Positions 53,146-63,513 are shown, numbered from the stretch's first letter. The stretch: DNA of 64,000 bases from an uncultured Bacteroides sp. (GCF_910578895.1 NZ_CAJTSC010000002.1:111840-175839), one strand, 5' to 3'. A program made the numbers and translations. The notes: a model not told the origin generated them from the sequence alone.

Positions 53146-54612
53146 TCAAATATCCATTGTCACTTGTTTGAAGTGCAGATACGCGGCATCCCACACTTCC
53201 ACATCCACCGGTTGGAAAGTTTCCAAAGGCACAGAGCGGTTAATCAACCGGCGCATGGAAGCAATATCCTCTGCCGTTCCGGCTGCCAGCGCCTGAAGTA
53301 TAACGTTACCGATTGCCGTAGCCTCGGACGGACCTGCCACCACAGGAATGCCGACAGCATTGGCAGTCCACCGGTTCAACAATTCATTGCGGCTTCCGCC
53401 ACCGATAACATGAAGCGTTTCTATCGGATGAGGAGAGAGCGTGCGAAGATTGTCCAATACCTGGCGATAGCGCAAAGCAAGGCTCTCAAAGATGCAACGC
53501 ACCACTTGTCCACGCGTCTGCGGAACCGGCTGGTTACGTTCCGCGCAATAGGTCCGTATAGCCTGCTCCATATCTGCCGGATTGGCAAACGACACATCAT
53601 CGGGATTGATCAGGCTGCGGAACGGTTCGCTCGCATTTGCCTCGGCTATCAGTTCAGGATAAGAGGTTTCCCCCCACGCAATCCGGCAACGCTCCAGCAA
53701 CCACATCCCGCAAATGTTTTTCAGCAACCGGATGGTGCCGTTCACGCCGCCTTCGTTAGTGAAGTTCAAGTTTTCGGTCTCTTCCGTAATGACCGGTCCT
53801 TCGGTTTCCACTCCCATCAACGACCAGGTGCCGCTGCTCAGGTATGCAAAGTCCGGGTTCATGGCGGGAACGGAAGCCACGGCAGAAGCCGTGTCATGTC
53901 CTGCCACGGCTATTACAGGAATCTCGCCAAGCCCGGTCATACGCTGCACCTCTTTTGTCAACGTTCCTATTCTCTCGCCGGGATAGACAAAACGTCCGAA
54001 ATTATTTTCCGAAAGTCCAAGTTCTTGCAGCAAGGCATTTTCCAGTTTACGGGTTTCCGCATTGACCAGCTGCGCCGTACTGGCAATGGTATATTCCGTA
54101 ACCATTTCTCCGGTCAGCATATAACTCAAAGCATCCGGCATGAAAAGCAACCTGTCGGCAGCAGCCAACGCGCTGTCGTCGTTGCGTCTCAATGTATCGA
54201 GTTGGAACAAAGAGTTGAAATTCATCACCTGGATACCCGTCCACTCATAGACCTGCTTGCGGGCAATCTTTTTAAAGAAAGCATCGGGCGCCCCGACAGT
54301 ATGCGGATCACGATATGAATAAGGCTGACGCAGGAAACTTCCGTCTTTGCCCACACAGACAAAATCCACGCCCCACGTATCAATGCCGATGGAAGTAATC
54401 TCCACATCCCCCTTTCGGGCAACTATTTTCAGTCCTTCGATTATATGGCGGTAAAGTTCATGGATATCCCAGTAAAAATGCCCGCCGGTTTCAATCAGAT
54501 GATTCGGGAAACGGTTTACATCTTCCATTTCCAATCCTTCCGGCGTGAAAGTCCCCAAGATGGTACGGCCGCTGGTAGCACCCAAATCGACCGCAAAAAA
54601 ACATTGTCTCAT
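53146..54612 (-). CDS. rhaB: rhamnulokinase
   Basis: The ATG at 54610-54612 (MRQCFFAVDLGATSGRTIL) is the start: it opens the FGGY-kinase phosphate-1 motif, and the longer frame passes through the promoter at 54644-54651. The 488-aa FGGY kinase phosphorylates rhamnulose at O1. DTWGVDFV (about 82-89) and AVAGHDTASAVASVP (about 240-254, with the catalytic Asp) are visible, as is HVIGGGSRNELLNRWTANA near 405. It is the first gene of the rhamnose operon; Bacteroides literature also calls it rhaK. Confidence 0.92.
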   Translation of the reverse strand: MRQCFFAVDLGATSGRTILGTFTPEGLEMEDVNRFPNHLIETGGHFYWDIHELYRHIIEGLKIVARKGDVEITSIGIDTWGVDFVCVGKDGSFLRQPYSYRDPHTVGAPDAFFKKIARKQVYEWTGIQVMNFNSLFQLDTLRRNDDSALAAADRLLFMPDALSYMLTGEMVTEYTIASTAQLVNAETRKLENALLQELGLSENNFGRFVYPGERIGTLTKEVQRMTGLGEIPVIAVAGHDTASAVASVPAMNPDFAYLSSGTWSLMGVETEGPVITEETENLNFTNEGGVNGTIRLLKNICGMWLLERCRIAWGETSYPELIAEANASEPFRSLINPDDVSFANPADMEQAIRTYCAERNQPVPQTRGQVVRCIFESLALRYRQVLDNLRTLSPHPIETLHVIGGGSRNELLNRWTANAVGIPVVAGPSEATAIGNVILQALAAGTAEDIASMRRLINRSVPLETFQPVDVEVWDAAYLHFKQVTMDI

Positions 54613-54643
54613 GGTAATTGGTTTTAGTCGCTGTTTCACGATA

Positions 54644-54665
54644 CAAAAATAGGGGAAACCTCCCC
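54644..54665 (-). promoter_or_regulatory. rhamnose operon promoter
   Basis: TATTTTTG on the minus strand (54644-54651) is a -7 box 32 bases before the kinase start. GGGGA (54652-54656) and TCCCC (54661-54665) form a short dyad next to it. No -33 box is visible at normal spacing, consistent with activation by an AraC-type protein (inference). Confidence 0.55.
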
Positions 54666-54739
54666 TACCCTTTGTACTTATTTTGACTGAAAGGATGTCA
54701 GATTTGACAATCCGTTTCACCATCACCACATCCGTATTC

Positions 54740-56260
54740 TTACTCCATATCCTCACAAAAGCGGGTGACAACCTGCTCGCCTTCCGCATTGCGGATAGTG
54801 ACATTCTTCATTGTAACAGCCTTGCTGTAAACAAACTCCGCCCCCAATCGCGAAGTGATGTCGATATCTTCCAAAACCACATTCTCAATCGGCATTTCCG
54901 GAATGCCGTTAAAGAACAACGCACGGCGTGCTCCGGCACATACCAGATTCTTGACATGGATATTGCGGAAGCAGGGAGTCGTCTCGTCCACAGGAAGCGG
55001 TTCAACCTTAACCGGTACTTTTTCACCGCTTTCCAATACTTCAACGGCAGATTTGCCTCCATAGTAAAGATTGAAAGTGACCGGTTCGGTGGGAATATCC
55101 ATCATGGAGACATTCGTTATCCATATATTCTCTACGATGCCGCCGCGTCCGCGCTTACTCTTGAAACGCAACCCTACATCCGTTCCCAAGAACTGGCAAT
55201 TGCTGACGGACACGTTGCGTACGCCACCGCTCATCTCACTGCCGACAACAAAGCCGCCATGTCCTTTAAACACCGTGCAGCCGTCTACCACCACATTCTC
55301 ACAAGGGCGTGCACGACGGCGGCCGTCCTCATCCTTGCCGCTTTTCAGGCAGATGCCGTCATCGCCCACATCAAACGTGGAGTTTACAATCAGCGCGTTC
55401 TTACAAGATTCCAAGTCCAGCCCGTCACCATTCTGCGCATAGCTCGGATTGCGCACCTGCACATCCTCTATCAGCACATTCTCGCACATCAGCGGATGCA
55501 AGTTCCATGCCGGAGAGTTCTGGAATATCACCCCTTGCAACCATACATTCTTACACCCGGCAAGGCTCACCATGACCGGACGAAGGAAATGGCGGACACT
55601 TTGCCACTCTTCTTCCGTTTGCAGATTCTGAGGGACGTTCATATTGCTGATGGTATCTCCTTTCAATGTTTCAGGATACGGAAACCAGTAAGTAGGGCGT
55701 TTATATACGCCGCCACGGGCTGTGGCCTGCCTCCAAACACTCTCCGTAACCTTCTCACGCTTCAACGGCCGCCAGTAATGCCCGTTTCCGTCAATCGCTC
55801 CCTCGCCCGTTATAGCCACGTTTTCCAAGTTACGACCGGAAATAGGAGACTGGCAGCGGCGGGTATCCAGTCCTTCAAACACGGTTTCCACCAACGGATA
55901 GAGGTCTACATCCGGCGAGAAAAGGATTACGGCTCCCTTCTCCAGATGCAAATCAATGTTGCTTTTCAACACGATAGGACCTGTAAACCAGACACCGGCA
56001 GGAACGACAAGATGTCCGCCGCCCCGTTCGGCAAGGGCATTGATTGCATCTGCAAACGCTGCCGTGCAGAGGGTTTCCCCATTGCCTACAGCATCAAACT
56101 CTTTCAAGTTGACCGTACGGTCGGGAAATTTCGGCGCTTCCACGCGAGGCATGTCAAAAGGCAAGTTGCGATAGACCGCCTCATACTTATAACTTTCAGA
56201 TTGGCAAGAGCTAAGCATCCATACACAAACGGCTGCGATTGCATACAGTTGTTTCTTCAT
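54740..56260 (-). CDS. GH28 polygalacturonase / rhamnogalacturonase lipoprotein
   Basis: The ATG at 56258-56260 (MKKQLYAIAAVCVWMLSSC) opens a lipoprotein signal peptide; an alternative start is four codons upstream. The 506-aa enzyme is a right-handed beta-helix with all GH28 motifs: NGDGLD (277-282), VGDDGICLKSG (298-308), GHGGFVVGSE (333-342) and RFKSKRGRGG (365-374). GH28 hydrolyses alpha-1,4-GalA links in homogalacturonan or GalA-Rha links in RG-I; in this operon the latter is likely. It is the last gene of the RG-I enzyme operon, 127 bases before the rhamnulokinase start. Confidence 0.9.
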   Translation of the reverse strand: MKKQLYAIAAVCVWMLSSCQSESYKYEAVYRNLPFDMPRVEAPKFPDRTVNLKEFDAVGNGETLCTAAFADAINALAERGGGHLVVPAGVWFTGPIVLKSNIDLHLEKGAVILFSPDVDLYPLVETVFEGLDTRRCQSPISGRNLENVAITGEGAIDGNGHYWRPLKREKVTESVWRQATARGGVYKRPTYWFPYPETLKGDTISNMNVPQNLQTEEEWQSVRHFLRPVMVSLAGCKNVWLQGVIFQNSPAWNLHPLMCENVLIEDVQVRNPSYAQNGDGLDLESCKNALIVNSTFDVGDDGICLKSGKDEDGRRRARPCENVVVDGCTVFKGHGGFVVGSEMSGGVRNVSVSNCQFLGTDVGLRFKSKRGRGGIVENIWITNVSMMDIPTEPVTFNLYYGGKSAVEVLESGEKVPVKVEPLPVDETTPCFRNIHVKNLVCAGARRALFFNGIPEMPIENVVLEDIDITSRLGAEFVYSKAVTMKNVTIRNAEGEQVVTRFCEDME

Positions 56261-56309
56261 TCTTAACAGCATATATTTTTAATTAGTATAGTAAATCAAG
56301 ACAGTTCGG

Positions 56310-58151
56310 TTATTGTCCCAGATAATAAGACGGCACGGGGGCTTGGGGATATCCCATGCTGCGATGAGCCACGTAGCTACGATACAGGGGATCTTGCATC
56401 AATGTCACACGGCGGTCGCAGGCGGGAATGTTGGTATGATAGATACGCAATTCACCCGGCAAGGCGGTAATCAGCTCCTCACGCCAGTCGCCTTCCATAT
56501 CCGCCATCAGCAGGATATCCCCCTCAATGCCTTCCGTCAGTACTTCGCCTTTCCATTTCCAGATGCTCTGCCTGCGGCCACCGGAAGAGGAGCCTGCTCC
56601 CCAACGGTTGTCATCGCCCTTGAAAGTCTCGCGCAACAAATCCGCATCCCACCATATCCAGTTGCGGCATCCCGGTATATCCTCCTTAGCCACATCCAGT
56701 TTCCTGCCGTCCGCTGTCAGCAGGTATCTGTCGGTACTTCCGCCCTTGCGGTCTTCGCTGGCAAAACATTCCAGTCCGGGATGTGCAGGGTCGAAATCAG
56801 TTACCATGCCGTCTGCTACATGATACGTCGTATGACCGATGCCCCATATCAGTTTTCCCGTAGCGGCATCAACCACGGAAACGCCGCGACCGTCTTCTTT
56901 CTTCGGTTCACTGACCATGAACACCTGCATGCCTTCCATATCGGGACGCAACTTGCAGATATATGCCTTGTCGCTATGTCCCAAACCGGAAGACCATAAC
57001 ATCGTGCCATTATCATCGAGCATGCAAGAGCCCAACAGGATTTCATCCCTTCCGTCACCGTCCACATCGGCAGCGACCATGCTATGCGCTCCCATGCTCC
57101 GGACAATCGGGTTTTCCTCGTCGCCGTCCCAACGCCATACGCGCTCCAACTTACCGTTTTTCAACATCCAGGCATCTACCACCATCAACTTATACGTGCC
57201 GCGCGCCGCCAATATGAACGGAGTCTTTCCGTCCAGGTAAGCCACTCCCATCTGGTTGCGGTTCTGGCGGATCAAGTTTCCATAGCGGTCGTTACGTTCC
57301 GGCCAGTCCACGCGGTCGATGACCTTGCCGGTCATGCCGTCAAGTACGGAAAGGTATTCACTGCCACCACAGACACGCCCCTTTTCATTCTTTACATAAT
57401 CGGTTCCCGCTGTCTTGACAGCCACCTCCGCCTTGCCGTCGCCATTGAAATCATAAACGATGAAAGGCGAATACCAGATGCCCGGCTCGATACCCGGTCC
57501 CATGTCATACGTCCATAAGTAAGTGCCGTCACTTAAATAGGCGGAAATCTTGTAAGTCTTTCCGGTCGTATCGCCCGGCATGCCCGGGTCTACATTCGTC
57601 TCAGGGGTACGGATGACGTAATCGAAAGTACCGTCACCGTTCAGGTCGGCAAGAGCTATCTTTCCCGCCTTTTCATTGTCTTTCAGGCGGATGGAAGTGT
57701 AAGGCTTCAAATCGGCAAGCACCACCTCCCGCTTTTCCGAAGCAGAAGGTCTCTTTCCTTTCACAATGGCTTCCACCCAATAAGAAGCCTGCTTGCAAGG
57801 AGCCGCATCTACAAAATCGCAAGTCCCGGCAACGGGCTTCTTCGTCAGGCGGCGTACTTTGCCGTCCGATTGCCGGTACACATGGAAAGTAACGGCAGCA
57901 TCGTCCGAGTTGAGCAAACGCCAACTCAGATAGACCGACCCGGCATCTTCGGCAGGAACCGCCACCAAGCCACGGTTCATTTGTTCGGCAACCCGTTCGC
58001 GGGCAAACCCCTCTACCAACGGCTTCGGTTCATGCCGAGGGTCAAGGTTCTCATAAAAATAATGGCGCTCACGCGGGTCTTGAGCATGCAACGCACCTGC
58101 CATACAGGCAAGCAACGTACACAAGGAGAAGTATCTTTTCATCATATTCAT
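56310..58151 (-). CDS. PL11 rhamnogalacturonan lyase, exported
   Basis: This 613-aa enzyme cleaves the Rha-GalA backbone of rhamnogalacturonan I by beta-elimination. A signal peptide (1-24) is followed by AEQMNRGLVAVPAEDAGSVYLSWRLL, the start typical of PL11, and an eight-bladed propeller with repeated calcium-type sites (DLNGDGTFDY, DFNGDGKAEVAVKTAG, DVDGDGRDEILLG). YSGG-like residues and WNGDGxRE-type WRWDGDEENP are also seen. The start ATG overlaps the GH106 stop by 4 bases (ATGA), showing translational coupling. A second ATG two codons later is possible. Confidence 0.93.
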   Translation of the reverse strand: MNMMKRYFSLCTLLACMAGALHAQDPRERHYFYENLDPRHEPKPLVEGFARERVAEQMNRGLVAVPAEDAGSVYLSWRLLNSDDAAVTFHVYRQSDGKVRRLTKKPVAGTCDFVDAAPCKQASYWVEAIVKGKRPSASEKREVVLADLKPYTSIRLKDNEKAGKIALADLNGDGTFDYVIRTPETNVDPGMPGDTTGKTYKISAYLSDGTYLWTYDMGPGIEPGIWYSPFIVYDFNGDGKAEVAVKTAGTDYVKNEKGRVCGGSEYLSVLDGMTGKVIDRVDWPERNDRYGNLIRQNRNQMGVAYLDGKTPFILAARGTYKLMVVDAWMLKNGKLERVWRWDGDEENPIVRSMGAHSMVAADVDGDGRDEILLGSCMLDDNGTMLWSSGLGHSDKAYICKLRPDMEGMQVFMVSEPKKEDGRGVSVVDAATGKLIWGIGHTTYHVADGMVTDFDPAHPGLECFASEDRKGGSTDRYLLTADGRKLDVAKEDIPGCRNWIWWDADLLRETFKGDDNRWGAGSSSGGRRQSIWKWKGEVLTEGIEGDILLMADMEGDWREELITALPGELRIYHTNIPACDRRVTLMQDPLYRSYVAHRSMGYPQAPVPSYYLGQ

Positions 58152-60928
58152 TTATTTGTCGGTTTTAACGGTATAATACGTACGGGTCCCAGCAGCCCGC
58201 TCGGAACGGGTTGCCAGCCGGCATACGTTCCTTTCTTATAGCCAAGCGCCGCTATATTGATATCCTTGAAGATGCGCCACTTCACGCCACGGCGGTCCAT
58301 ATCGGCTATGCGGTTGGCAGGCAGATTGGTTACTTCGATTTCCAGCGTATTCTTCCCCGGACGCAGATATTGCCCGACGGGGCAGACATAAGGCACAGCC
58401 CACAGCGTGGCGACTTCCCTGCCATTGATACGTACACGGGCACTCTCACGGACATCACCGAGCGAAAGCAGCCAGTCTTGTGCCGAAGCAGGGTTTTCAA
58501 TCACGAAAGCAGTGGTGTAGCAAGCTGTTCCCATTGTCGTAGCGGCACCCTCAAAGGATAAATCCGTCCATGAACCCAAAGAGACGGAGTCCGGCACATG
58601 CCACACCGCAGGAGCGCTTTCCACAAATCGCAGGCCCCATAAGCCGGACAATTCGACGGCTCCTTGCGAAGCAGTCCGATAGTTCCATTCCGGAGCCTGC
58701 ACATCGGCTTCCGTAAATGTTTTCAGGATGACAGACTCTCCGGAAGCCAGTTGTACATAGACCTCCGTCTTTCCGTCTTTCTGACGCAAACAAGCCTTAC
58801 CGGATGTACCGTCCATCGGATTGTAGAGCATAGCCGAACGTGCAGGCACGGCAAGCGGTATCCAGCCGTCCGTATCCCTATCCGTCAACGCCGAAATAAA
58901 ATAATGGTACCCCTCCGGATTCTTACGGCGGATGCAACTTAAACCGAAGGCGGTCTTCATGCTTTCCGGCACGGCAGCGGTCTGTGCCAGCGTACGGGCA
59001 TAATCCGTACCGAAACAGATTGTCTTATCGGTGCCGCGCGCATCGCCCAGTTCCTTCACCGACTTCAGCACACGTGCAAATTCCTTGCGGCGGCGTGCCA
59101 GCCCGGCATACCCCGGAACGTCTTCCGGATATCGGTCCAGAAAGACAACGGTGGCCCCCGCCTTTGCCAAATCGAGCAGGCGGGCAAGGACATCGGCTGG
59201 CATCAGGCGCGCACCGGGAACGACCAGTGCCTTATAAGCGGCTCCGCCCGATGTCACAATCTTCCTGTCACGGCAAACAGCCGTGCGGATGAAATTATCG
59301 GAGACATAATCCATGTCATAACCGGCATCGTTGATGCGGTGCACCGCTTCTATAAAACGGGGAGCACGCTTCGCCATCTTGTGAATGTCGAACATCAGCA
59401 GGCGTCCGTCCTGTTCCTGCCACATATCATATACGGGCAGGTAGACAAGGAAGTCGTTATCCGGCTGCCCCATTTGCAAAAAGCTCTGGCAACGGGATAT
59501 ATATTGGAAGAACGCAGGCGCATCCCGCCAGATGCTGTTTGTCGGACTCATGTCCACCGTGGCATAGAACTTCCACCCGGGCCATGCAGCCTCGGCAGGC
59601 GAGTAAGTCGTGCCGTGGAAGAAGGTATGGTTGACACCGGACACAAACATCAGGTCTATATCGGGTTTGCATTGCGACAACGAGGTGCGGAAATGCTCCG
59701 TCAGCCAAGTGAATGTCTCCGAAGAGGTATAAGGCTTGCCTGCGATATGGGCACCCGAGGAAGCATACTTCAGCATGGAGAGGTCGGAGTCGTTGGGACG
59801 TGTCAAGGAGTCCTTGCGCAACCCACGGATACCGAAATCAGACAGGCCGAAACCTTCGCACTCGGGAATGTCCACCGTGGCATAGAGGTCTATCAGGTTT
59901 CCCGGTGAGCCATGCGCCTGGTTTCTTGTCCGGGAACCGTGCCGATGTGCCCATTCCGTCCATTGACGGGTGAAATTCTCCTGCAACAACTCGCCGAGCG
60001 TCTCCCGATAATCGGAAATGATACGCCGGGCATCGTCCGAACGTTCTCCTGCCGCAAGAAATTCCGGCAGATGCTCCTCCAGCCTGTAGCCGCGGCGTGC
60101 ACGGAATTCATCGAAAAGCCCTTCCGACCAATCTGCCCCGTAGACTTCGTAGGAGTCGTTGAAGAAGTTGTGGGGATAGGCAGTGGCAGTGCCGGCGGCA
60201 TCCTTGAAGTTGCCGTCAAAAGCACGTTCAAAGCGCCCGAGATAGTTTTTCACGGCACGGGCGGAGAAGTGGTTCATCACATAACCCTCGCCACCGGGGG
60301 CGGCACGCTTCACTTTCTGCAAGGTCTTTCCGCAAAAGGCTGCAATCAGGCGCCAACTGCCTTCCGGTGCTTTCCAGCGCAGCACCCCGTCTTTCACCTT
60401 AGCCGTCAGGTCCAGGCATTTCCCCGCATCGGAGAAAGCCATGAGACGTTCCAGCACGGCGTATGGCTGTTGCCTCTTGTCGGCAACTTCTATCCTTTCA
60501 TCAAGCGTATTTCCGCCCTCCAGCCGGTACTCCGTAACAAACAGCTTGCATGCCGCATCTTCTATTCCCACTTCAGGACCGCCGAAAGGCCAGCCCGTGC
60601 CGGTATTCATGTCAATCTGCATGCCCAGACGGGCAGCTTCGCTCTCCGTATATTGCAGCATCCGCATCCACCGGGGAGAGAGAAACGGGATATCGTTCGC
60701 ATCATTTCCCTGCACGCCGTAAATGGGGGTGATTTCCATACTGCCCATTCCCGCCGCGGCATACGCCTCCAAATTGCGGGTCAGGTTTGCCTTATCCACC
60801 GCACTGCCCATCCACCACCAGCGGGCGGCGGGCTTGGCGTCCAGACCAATTTCCGGCCACGCGGCGTTTTGTGCGGATAAAGCACCCGCACAAAACGCCA
60901 ACACGGCAATACCAAACAACCGTTTCAT
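58148..60928 (-). CDS. GH106 alpha-L-rhamnosidase, exported
   Basis: The ATG at 60926-60928 (MKRLFGIAVLAFCAGALSAQ) opens the signal peptide and lies 2 bases after the upstream stop. The 926-aa protein has GH106 features: KPAARWWWMGSAVDKANLTRNLEAYAAAGMGSMEITPIYG near the start, IDMNTGTGWPFGGPEV near 115, FFNDSYEVYGADWSEGLFDEF near 255, YTSSETFTW near 405 and a C-terminal jelly roll (RVNGREVATLWAVPYVCPVGQYLRPGKNTLEIEVTNL). It would remove rhamnose from RG-I oligosaccharides after lyase and GH105 action, providing substrate for RhaT. Confidence 0.92.
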   Translation of the reverse strand: MKRLFGIAVLAFCAGALSAQNAAWPEIGLDAKPAARWWWMGSAVDKANLTRNLEAYAAAGMGSMEITPIYGVQGNDANDIPFLSPRWMRMLQYTESEAARLGMQIDMNTGTGWPFGGPEVGIEDAACKLFVTEYRLEGGNTLDERIEVADKRQQPYAVLERLMAFSDAGKCLDLTAKVKDGVLRWKAPEGSWRLIAAFCGKTLQKVKRAAPGGEGYVMNHFSARAVKNYLGRFERAFDGNFKDAAGTATAYPHNFFNDSYEVYGADWSEGLFDEFRARRGYRLEEHLPEFLAAGERSDDARRIISDYRETLGELLQENFTRQWTEWAHRHGSRTRNQAHGSPGNLIDLYATVDIPECEGFGLSDFGIRGLRKDSLTRPNDSDLSMLKYASSGAHIAGKPYTSSETFTWLTEHFRTSLSQCKPDIDLMFVSGVNHTFFHGTTYSPAEAAWPGWKFYATVDMSPTNSIWRDAPAFFQYISRCQSFLQMGQPDNDFLVYLPVYDMWQEQDGRLLMFDIHKMAKRAPRFIEAVHRINDAGYDMDYVSDNFIRTAVCRDRKIVTSGGAAYKALVVPGARLMPADVLARLLDLAKAGATVVFLDRYPEDVPGYAGLARRRKEFARVLKSVKELGDARGTDKTICFGTDYARTLAQTAAVPESMKTAFGLSCIRRKNPEGYHYFISALTDRDTDGWIPLAVPARSAMLYNPMDGTSGKACLRQKDGKTEVYVQLASGESVILKTFTEADVQAPEWNYRTASQGAVELSGLWGLRFVESAPAVWHVPDSVSLGSWTDLSFEGAATTMGTACYTTAFVIENPASAQDWLLSLGDVRESARVRINGREVATLWAVPYVCPVGQYLRPGKNTLEIEVTNLPANRIADMDRRGVKWRIFKDINIAALGYKKGTYAGWQPVPSGLLGPVRIIPLKPTNK

Positions 60929-60930
60929 AC

Positions 60931-63459
60931 CTAATCCAATCTTTCCAGTTCCAGGCATCCCATAATGAACGGACCTGTCGCCTTCGCATCGTTATCCCTC
61001 ATCTTCTCGCCTATATAATATTCAAAACTCCCGTCACGATAGGGATGACCGCCCAAGCCACCCACCTGGCAGCAACGTGTCAAAACCAGTGTGCCGTCCT
61101 GCTTCTCTACCAGCAGCTTGTCTTTCAGTCCCTGCAGGGCTTTTTCCGCCACCGCACGATATTTCGCATCGATATATCCTTTGTTCACAGCCTTTGCGTA
61201 GGCATACATGCACTGGGTGGTTACGGAAGCTTCGGGAAAGTTGCCCTTGCGTTTGGGCTGGTCGATGACCTGATACCACAGCCCCGCCCTGTCCTGATAT
61301 TTGGGCAACGCCTCTGCCAACCCGCGGATATACCCAATCATATCGGCACGTCCCGGATGCGCTTCCGGTATAAAGTCCAGCGCATCCACCAGCGCCATGA
61401 ACCACCAGCCTATGCTGCGTCCCCAGAAATTGGGCGAGTGTCCGGTCTGCGGGTTTGCCCAACGCTGGCTCTTGCTCTCGTCCCACGCATGGTGATAGAG
61501 GCCGGTCTCGGCATCATACGTATGCTCGTGGCAAAGGCGGAACTGCTTCACAGCTTCGTCTATCCATTCCGGTTTATTGAATTCCGCACCATACTGTGCC
61601 ATAAAAGGCGATGCCATATACAGACCGTCCAACCACATCTGATGTTGATAAATCAATTTATGCCAAAATCCGCCCTGCAGTGTACGGGGCTGGTTCTTCA
61701 ATTGCCCGATAAGCGTATCCATCGCTTTCTTGTAGCGTCCGTCGCCCGTTTCACGGTAAAGGTCAAACAAGACTTTGCCGGAATTGATGAAGTCCAGATT
61801 GTAAGCGGACTTGTCATACAGATGGATTTCTCCCTTCCCGTTAATCAGAGAGTCCGCCCATTGCTTCACATAATCATAGTAACGGCGCTCGCCTGTGGCT
61901 TTCCACATCTGCAACATGGCGCAGCAGCCTACTCCCTGGGCATAGCCGAAGAACAGGCGCTTGCCGTGGTCCAGCTGATATGCCTGCGGGAAGCGTGCCA
62001 TTTCGGAATCGGCAAACCAACGGGCATACGAACCCTGCTCCCACGCATCCGTGCGGAAAGGCACTGCGGGCAGACCCGCCTTATTATAAAGGTTTACGCG
62101 GAAGAAATTACAGAAACCATAGCGCACGGCAACCGGCTCTGCCACCTGCGGGGCGGAAACTTCCAACCGGCTGCCTTTTATTACTGCCGTTGCCGGATAG
62201 AAACGGCGGTCGGCACCTGCCACCAGGAAGCCCTTGACCGGCGCACCGTCCGGTGTCATCAGCCCGTCCCCGGCATATTCGAAACTCAGCACCGCCTTGT
62301 TGCCGCTGACCTGCATCGCCTTGAAGAGCGGACCGGAATAAGCCACATCCTTGCCATACTGCTTGGCAAGCGCCCACAAAGCCATGCGCTCGCCTGCCAC
62401 GCGCTTGTTGCGCGGATGGATGTCCGTAGAGTCCGCCGCATCGGTCACGACCGCCATGCCGACGTTCTTCAACCCGCTCTGCCACGTCTTGAGCTGCGCC
62501 TCGCGGATGCCTGCCGGCTGCCCCTTGTGCGGGGCTATCTGCATGAAGTAGAAAGGCATGTCGGGCTGTTTCCACTCCTTCCGCCAGCTGTTAATCATGT
62601 TGGTGAACACCTGCCGGTATTTCTCATGACGGATGGCATTCGACTCCCCCTGATACCAGATGTTTCCTTTTATGGTATAGCCCAGGATAGGATAAATCAT
62701 CCCGTTCCACAGCGTGGCAGGAACCTTGCAAGAGTCTTTTTTCTGTTTCACGTTTTTCAGTGCGAAGCTCTCGAGCACATCCGCATACAGCGGATTGTCC
62801 TTCATCACGCCCATCTTGGTCCACGACTCCGCATGCGTGCCGCCCCAGGTGGACTGTATCATGCCCACGGGTACATCCAACTCCTTGTGCAGCCTGCGCC
62901 CGAACACAAACCCCACCGCCGAGAAATCGTACAGGTTTTCCGGCGTGCACACCAGCCAACGGCCCCGGCAGTCGTCCACTTCGCCGTCGTGTGCCAACTG
63001 ATGTTCCACGCGGAACAGGCGAAGTTCGGGATAGTCCGCATCCTTCAGTTCCTCGGCTTCGGTCAGCATGCCGGTCATCCATTTCATATCCGGATGCTTG
63101 CACACGGGATATTCCATATTGCTCTGTCCGGTGCAAAGCCACACTTCGCCTATCAATACATTATTAATAATAAGCGTATTCTCACCGCTCACCGTAATCG
63201 TCTGCCCCTTTGCGGCCGCAGGCGTTTTCAGTTTCACCGCCCACTTGCCGTTGGCAGCCGCTTTGGCGGTCACGGCTTTGTCCGTCCACGATGCCTTTAC
63301 CGAAATCCGTTCGCCGGGCGTTGCCTTTCCCCACAGGTTGACTTGCGCATGCTGCTGCAGCACCATATTGTCGGAAAAGATAGCCGGAAGTACCACTTTG
63401 GCAGATACGGAACCTGCCAACACTAAAAGAAAGGAGATAAATCCAAGTAGTTTTTTCAT
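60931..63459 (-). CDS. fusion of SGNH acetylesterase and GH105 hydrolase, exported
   Basis: This 842-aa protein joins two enzymes. Residues 1-20 are a signal peptide. Residues 21-480 are a sialate-O-acetylesterase-like SGNH domain with CTGQSNMEYP (nucleophile Ser113), a YQGESNAIRHEKYR block near 270 and DSTDIHP (catalytic Asp/His near 360). Residues about 490-842 form a GH105 six-hairpin barrel with HKLIYQHQMWLDGLYMASPFMAQYG, SPNFWGRSIGWWFMALVDALDFIP and EASVTTQCMYAYAKAVNKGY. The chain would deacetylate pectin fragments and remove the unsaturated GalA, so two consecutive steps are linked. It is the first gene of the RG-I operon, with GH106 2 bases downstream. A -7 box is at 63514-63521. Confidence 0.9.
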   Translation of the reverse strand: MKKLLGFISFLLVLAGSVSAKVVLPAIFSDNMVLQQHAQVNLWGKATPGERISVKASWTDKAVTAKAAANGKWAVKLKTPAAAKGQTITVSGENTLIINNVLIGEVWLCTGQSNMEYPVCKHPDMKWMTGMLTEAEELKDADYPELRLFRVEHQLAHDGEVDDCRGRWLVCTPENLYDFSAVGFVFGRRLHKELDVPVGMIQSTWGGTHAESWTKMGVMKDNPLYADVLESFALKNVKQKKDSCKVPATLWNGMIYPILGYTIKGNIWYQGESNAIRHEKYRQVFTNMINSWRKEWKQPDMPFYFMQIAPHKGQPAGIREAQLKTWQSGLKNVGMAVVTDAADSTDIHPRNKRVAGERMALWALAKQYGKDVAYSGPLFKAMQVSGNKAVLSFEYAGDGLMTPDGAPVKGFLVAGADRRFYPATAVIKGSRLEVSAPQVAEPVAVRYGFCNFFRVNLYNKAGLPAVPFRTDAWEQGSYARWFADSEMARFPQAYQLDHGKRLFFGYAQGVGCCAMLQMWKATGERRYYDYVKQWADSLINGKGEIHLYDKSAYNLDFINSGKVLFDLYRETGDGRYKKAMDTLIGQLKNQPRTLQGGFWHKLIYQHQMWLDGLYMASPFMAQYGAEFNKPEWIDEAVKQFRLCHEHTYDAETGLYHHAWDESKSQRWANPQTGHSPNFWGRSIGWWFMALVDALDFIPEAHPGRADMIGYIRGLAEALPKYQDRAGLWYQVIDQPKRKGNFPEASVTTQCMYAYAKAVNKGYIDAKYRAVAEKALQGLKDKLLVEKQDGTLVLTRCCQVGGLGGHPYRDGSFEYYIGEKMRDNDAKATGPFIMGCLELERLD

Positions 63460-63513
63460 GTGCCTTTGATAGTTTTTTTAATAGAATTAAGAAATGAACT
63501 TTCTTCTGCATGG

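Noticed and set aside
54683..56266. 527-codon plus-strand open frame opposite GH28
   Set aside because: Antisense shadow; all GH28 motifs are on the minus strand.
60787..63426. 879-codon plus-strand open frame opposite the acetylesterase-GH105 gene
   Set aside because: It is a frame shadow of a GC-rich gene: His/Arg/Pro-rich, no motif, no promoter or start context. The minus-strand reading has full domains and a signal peptide.
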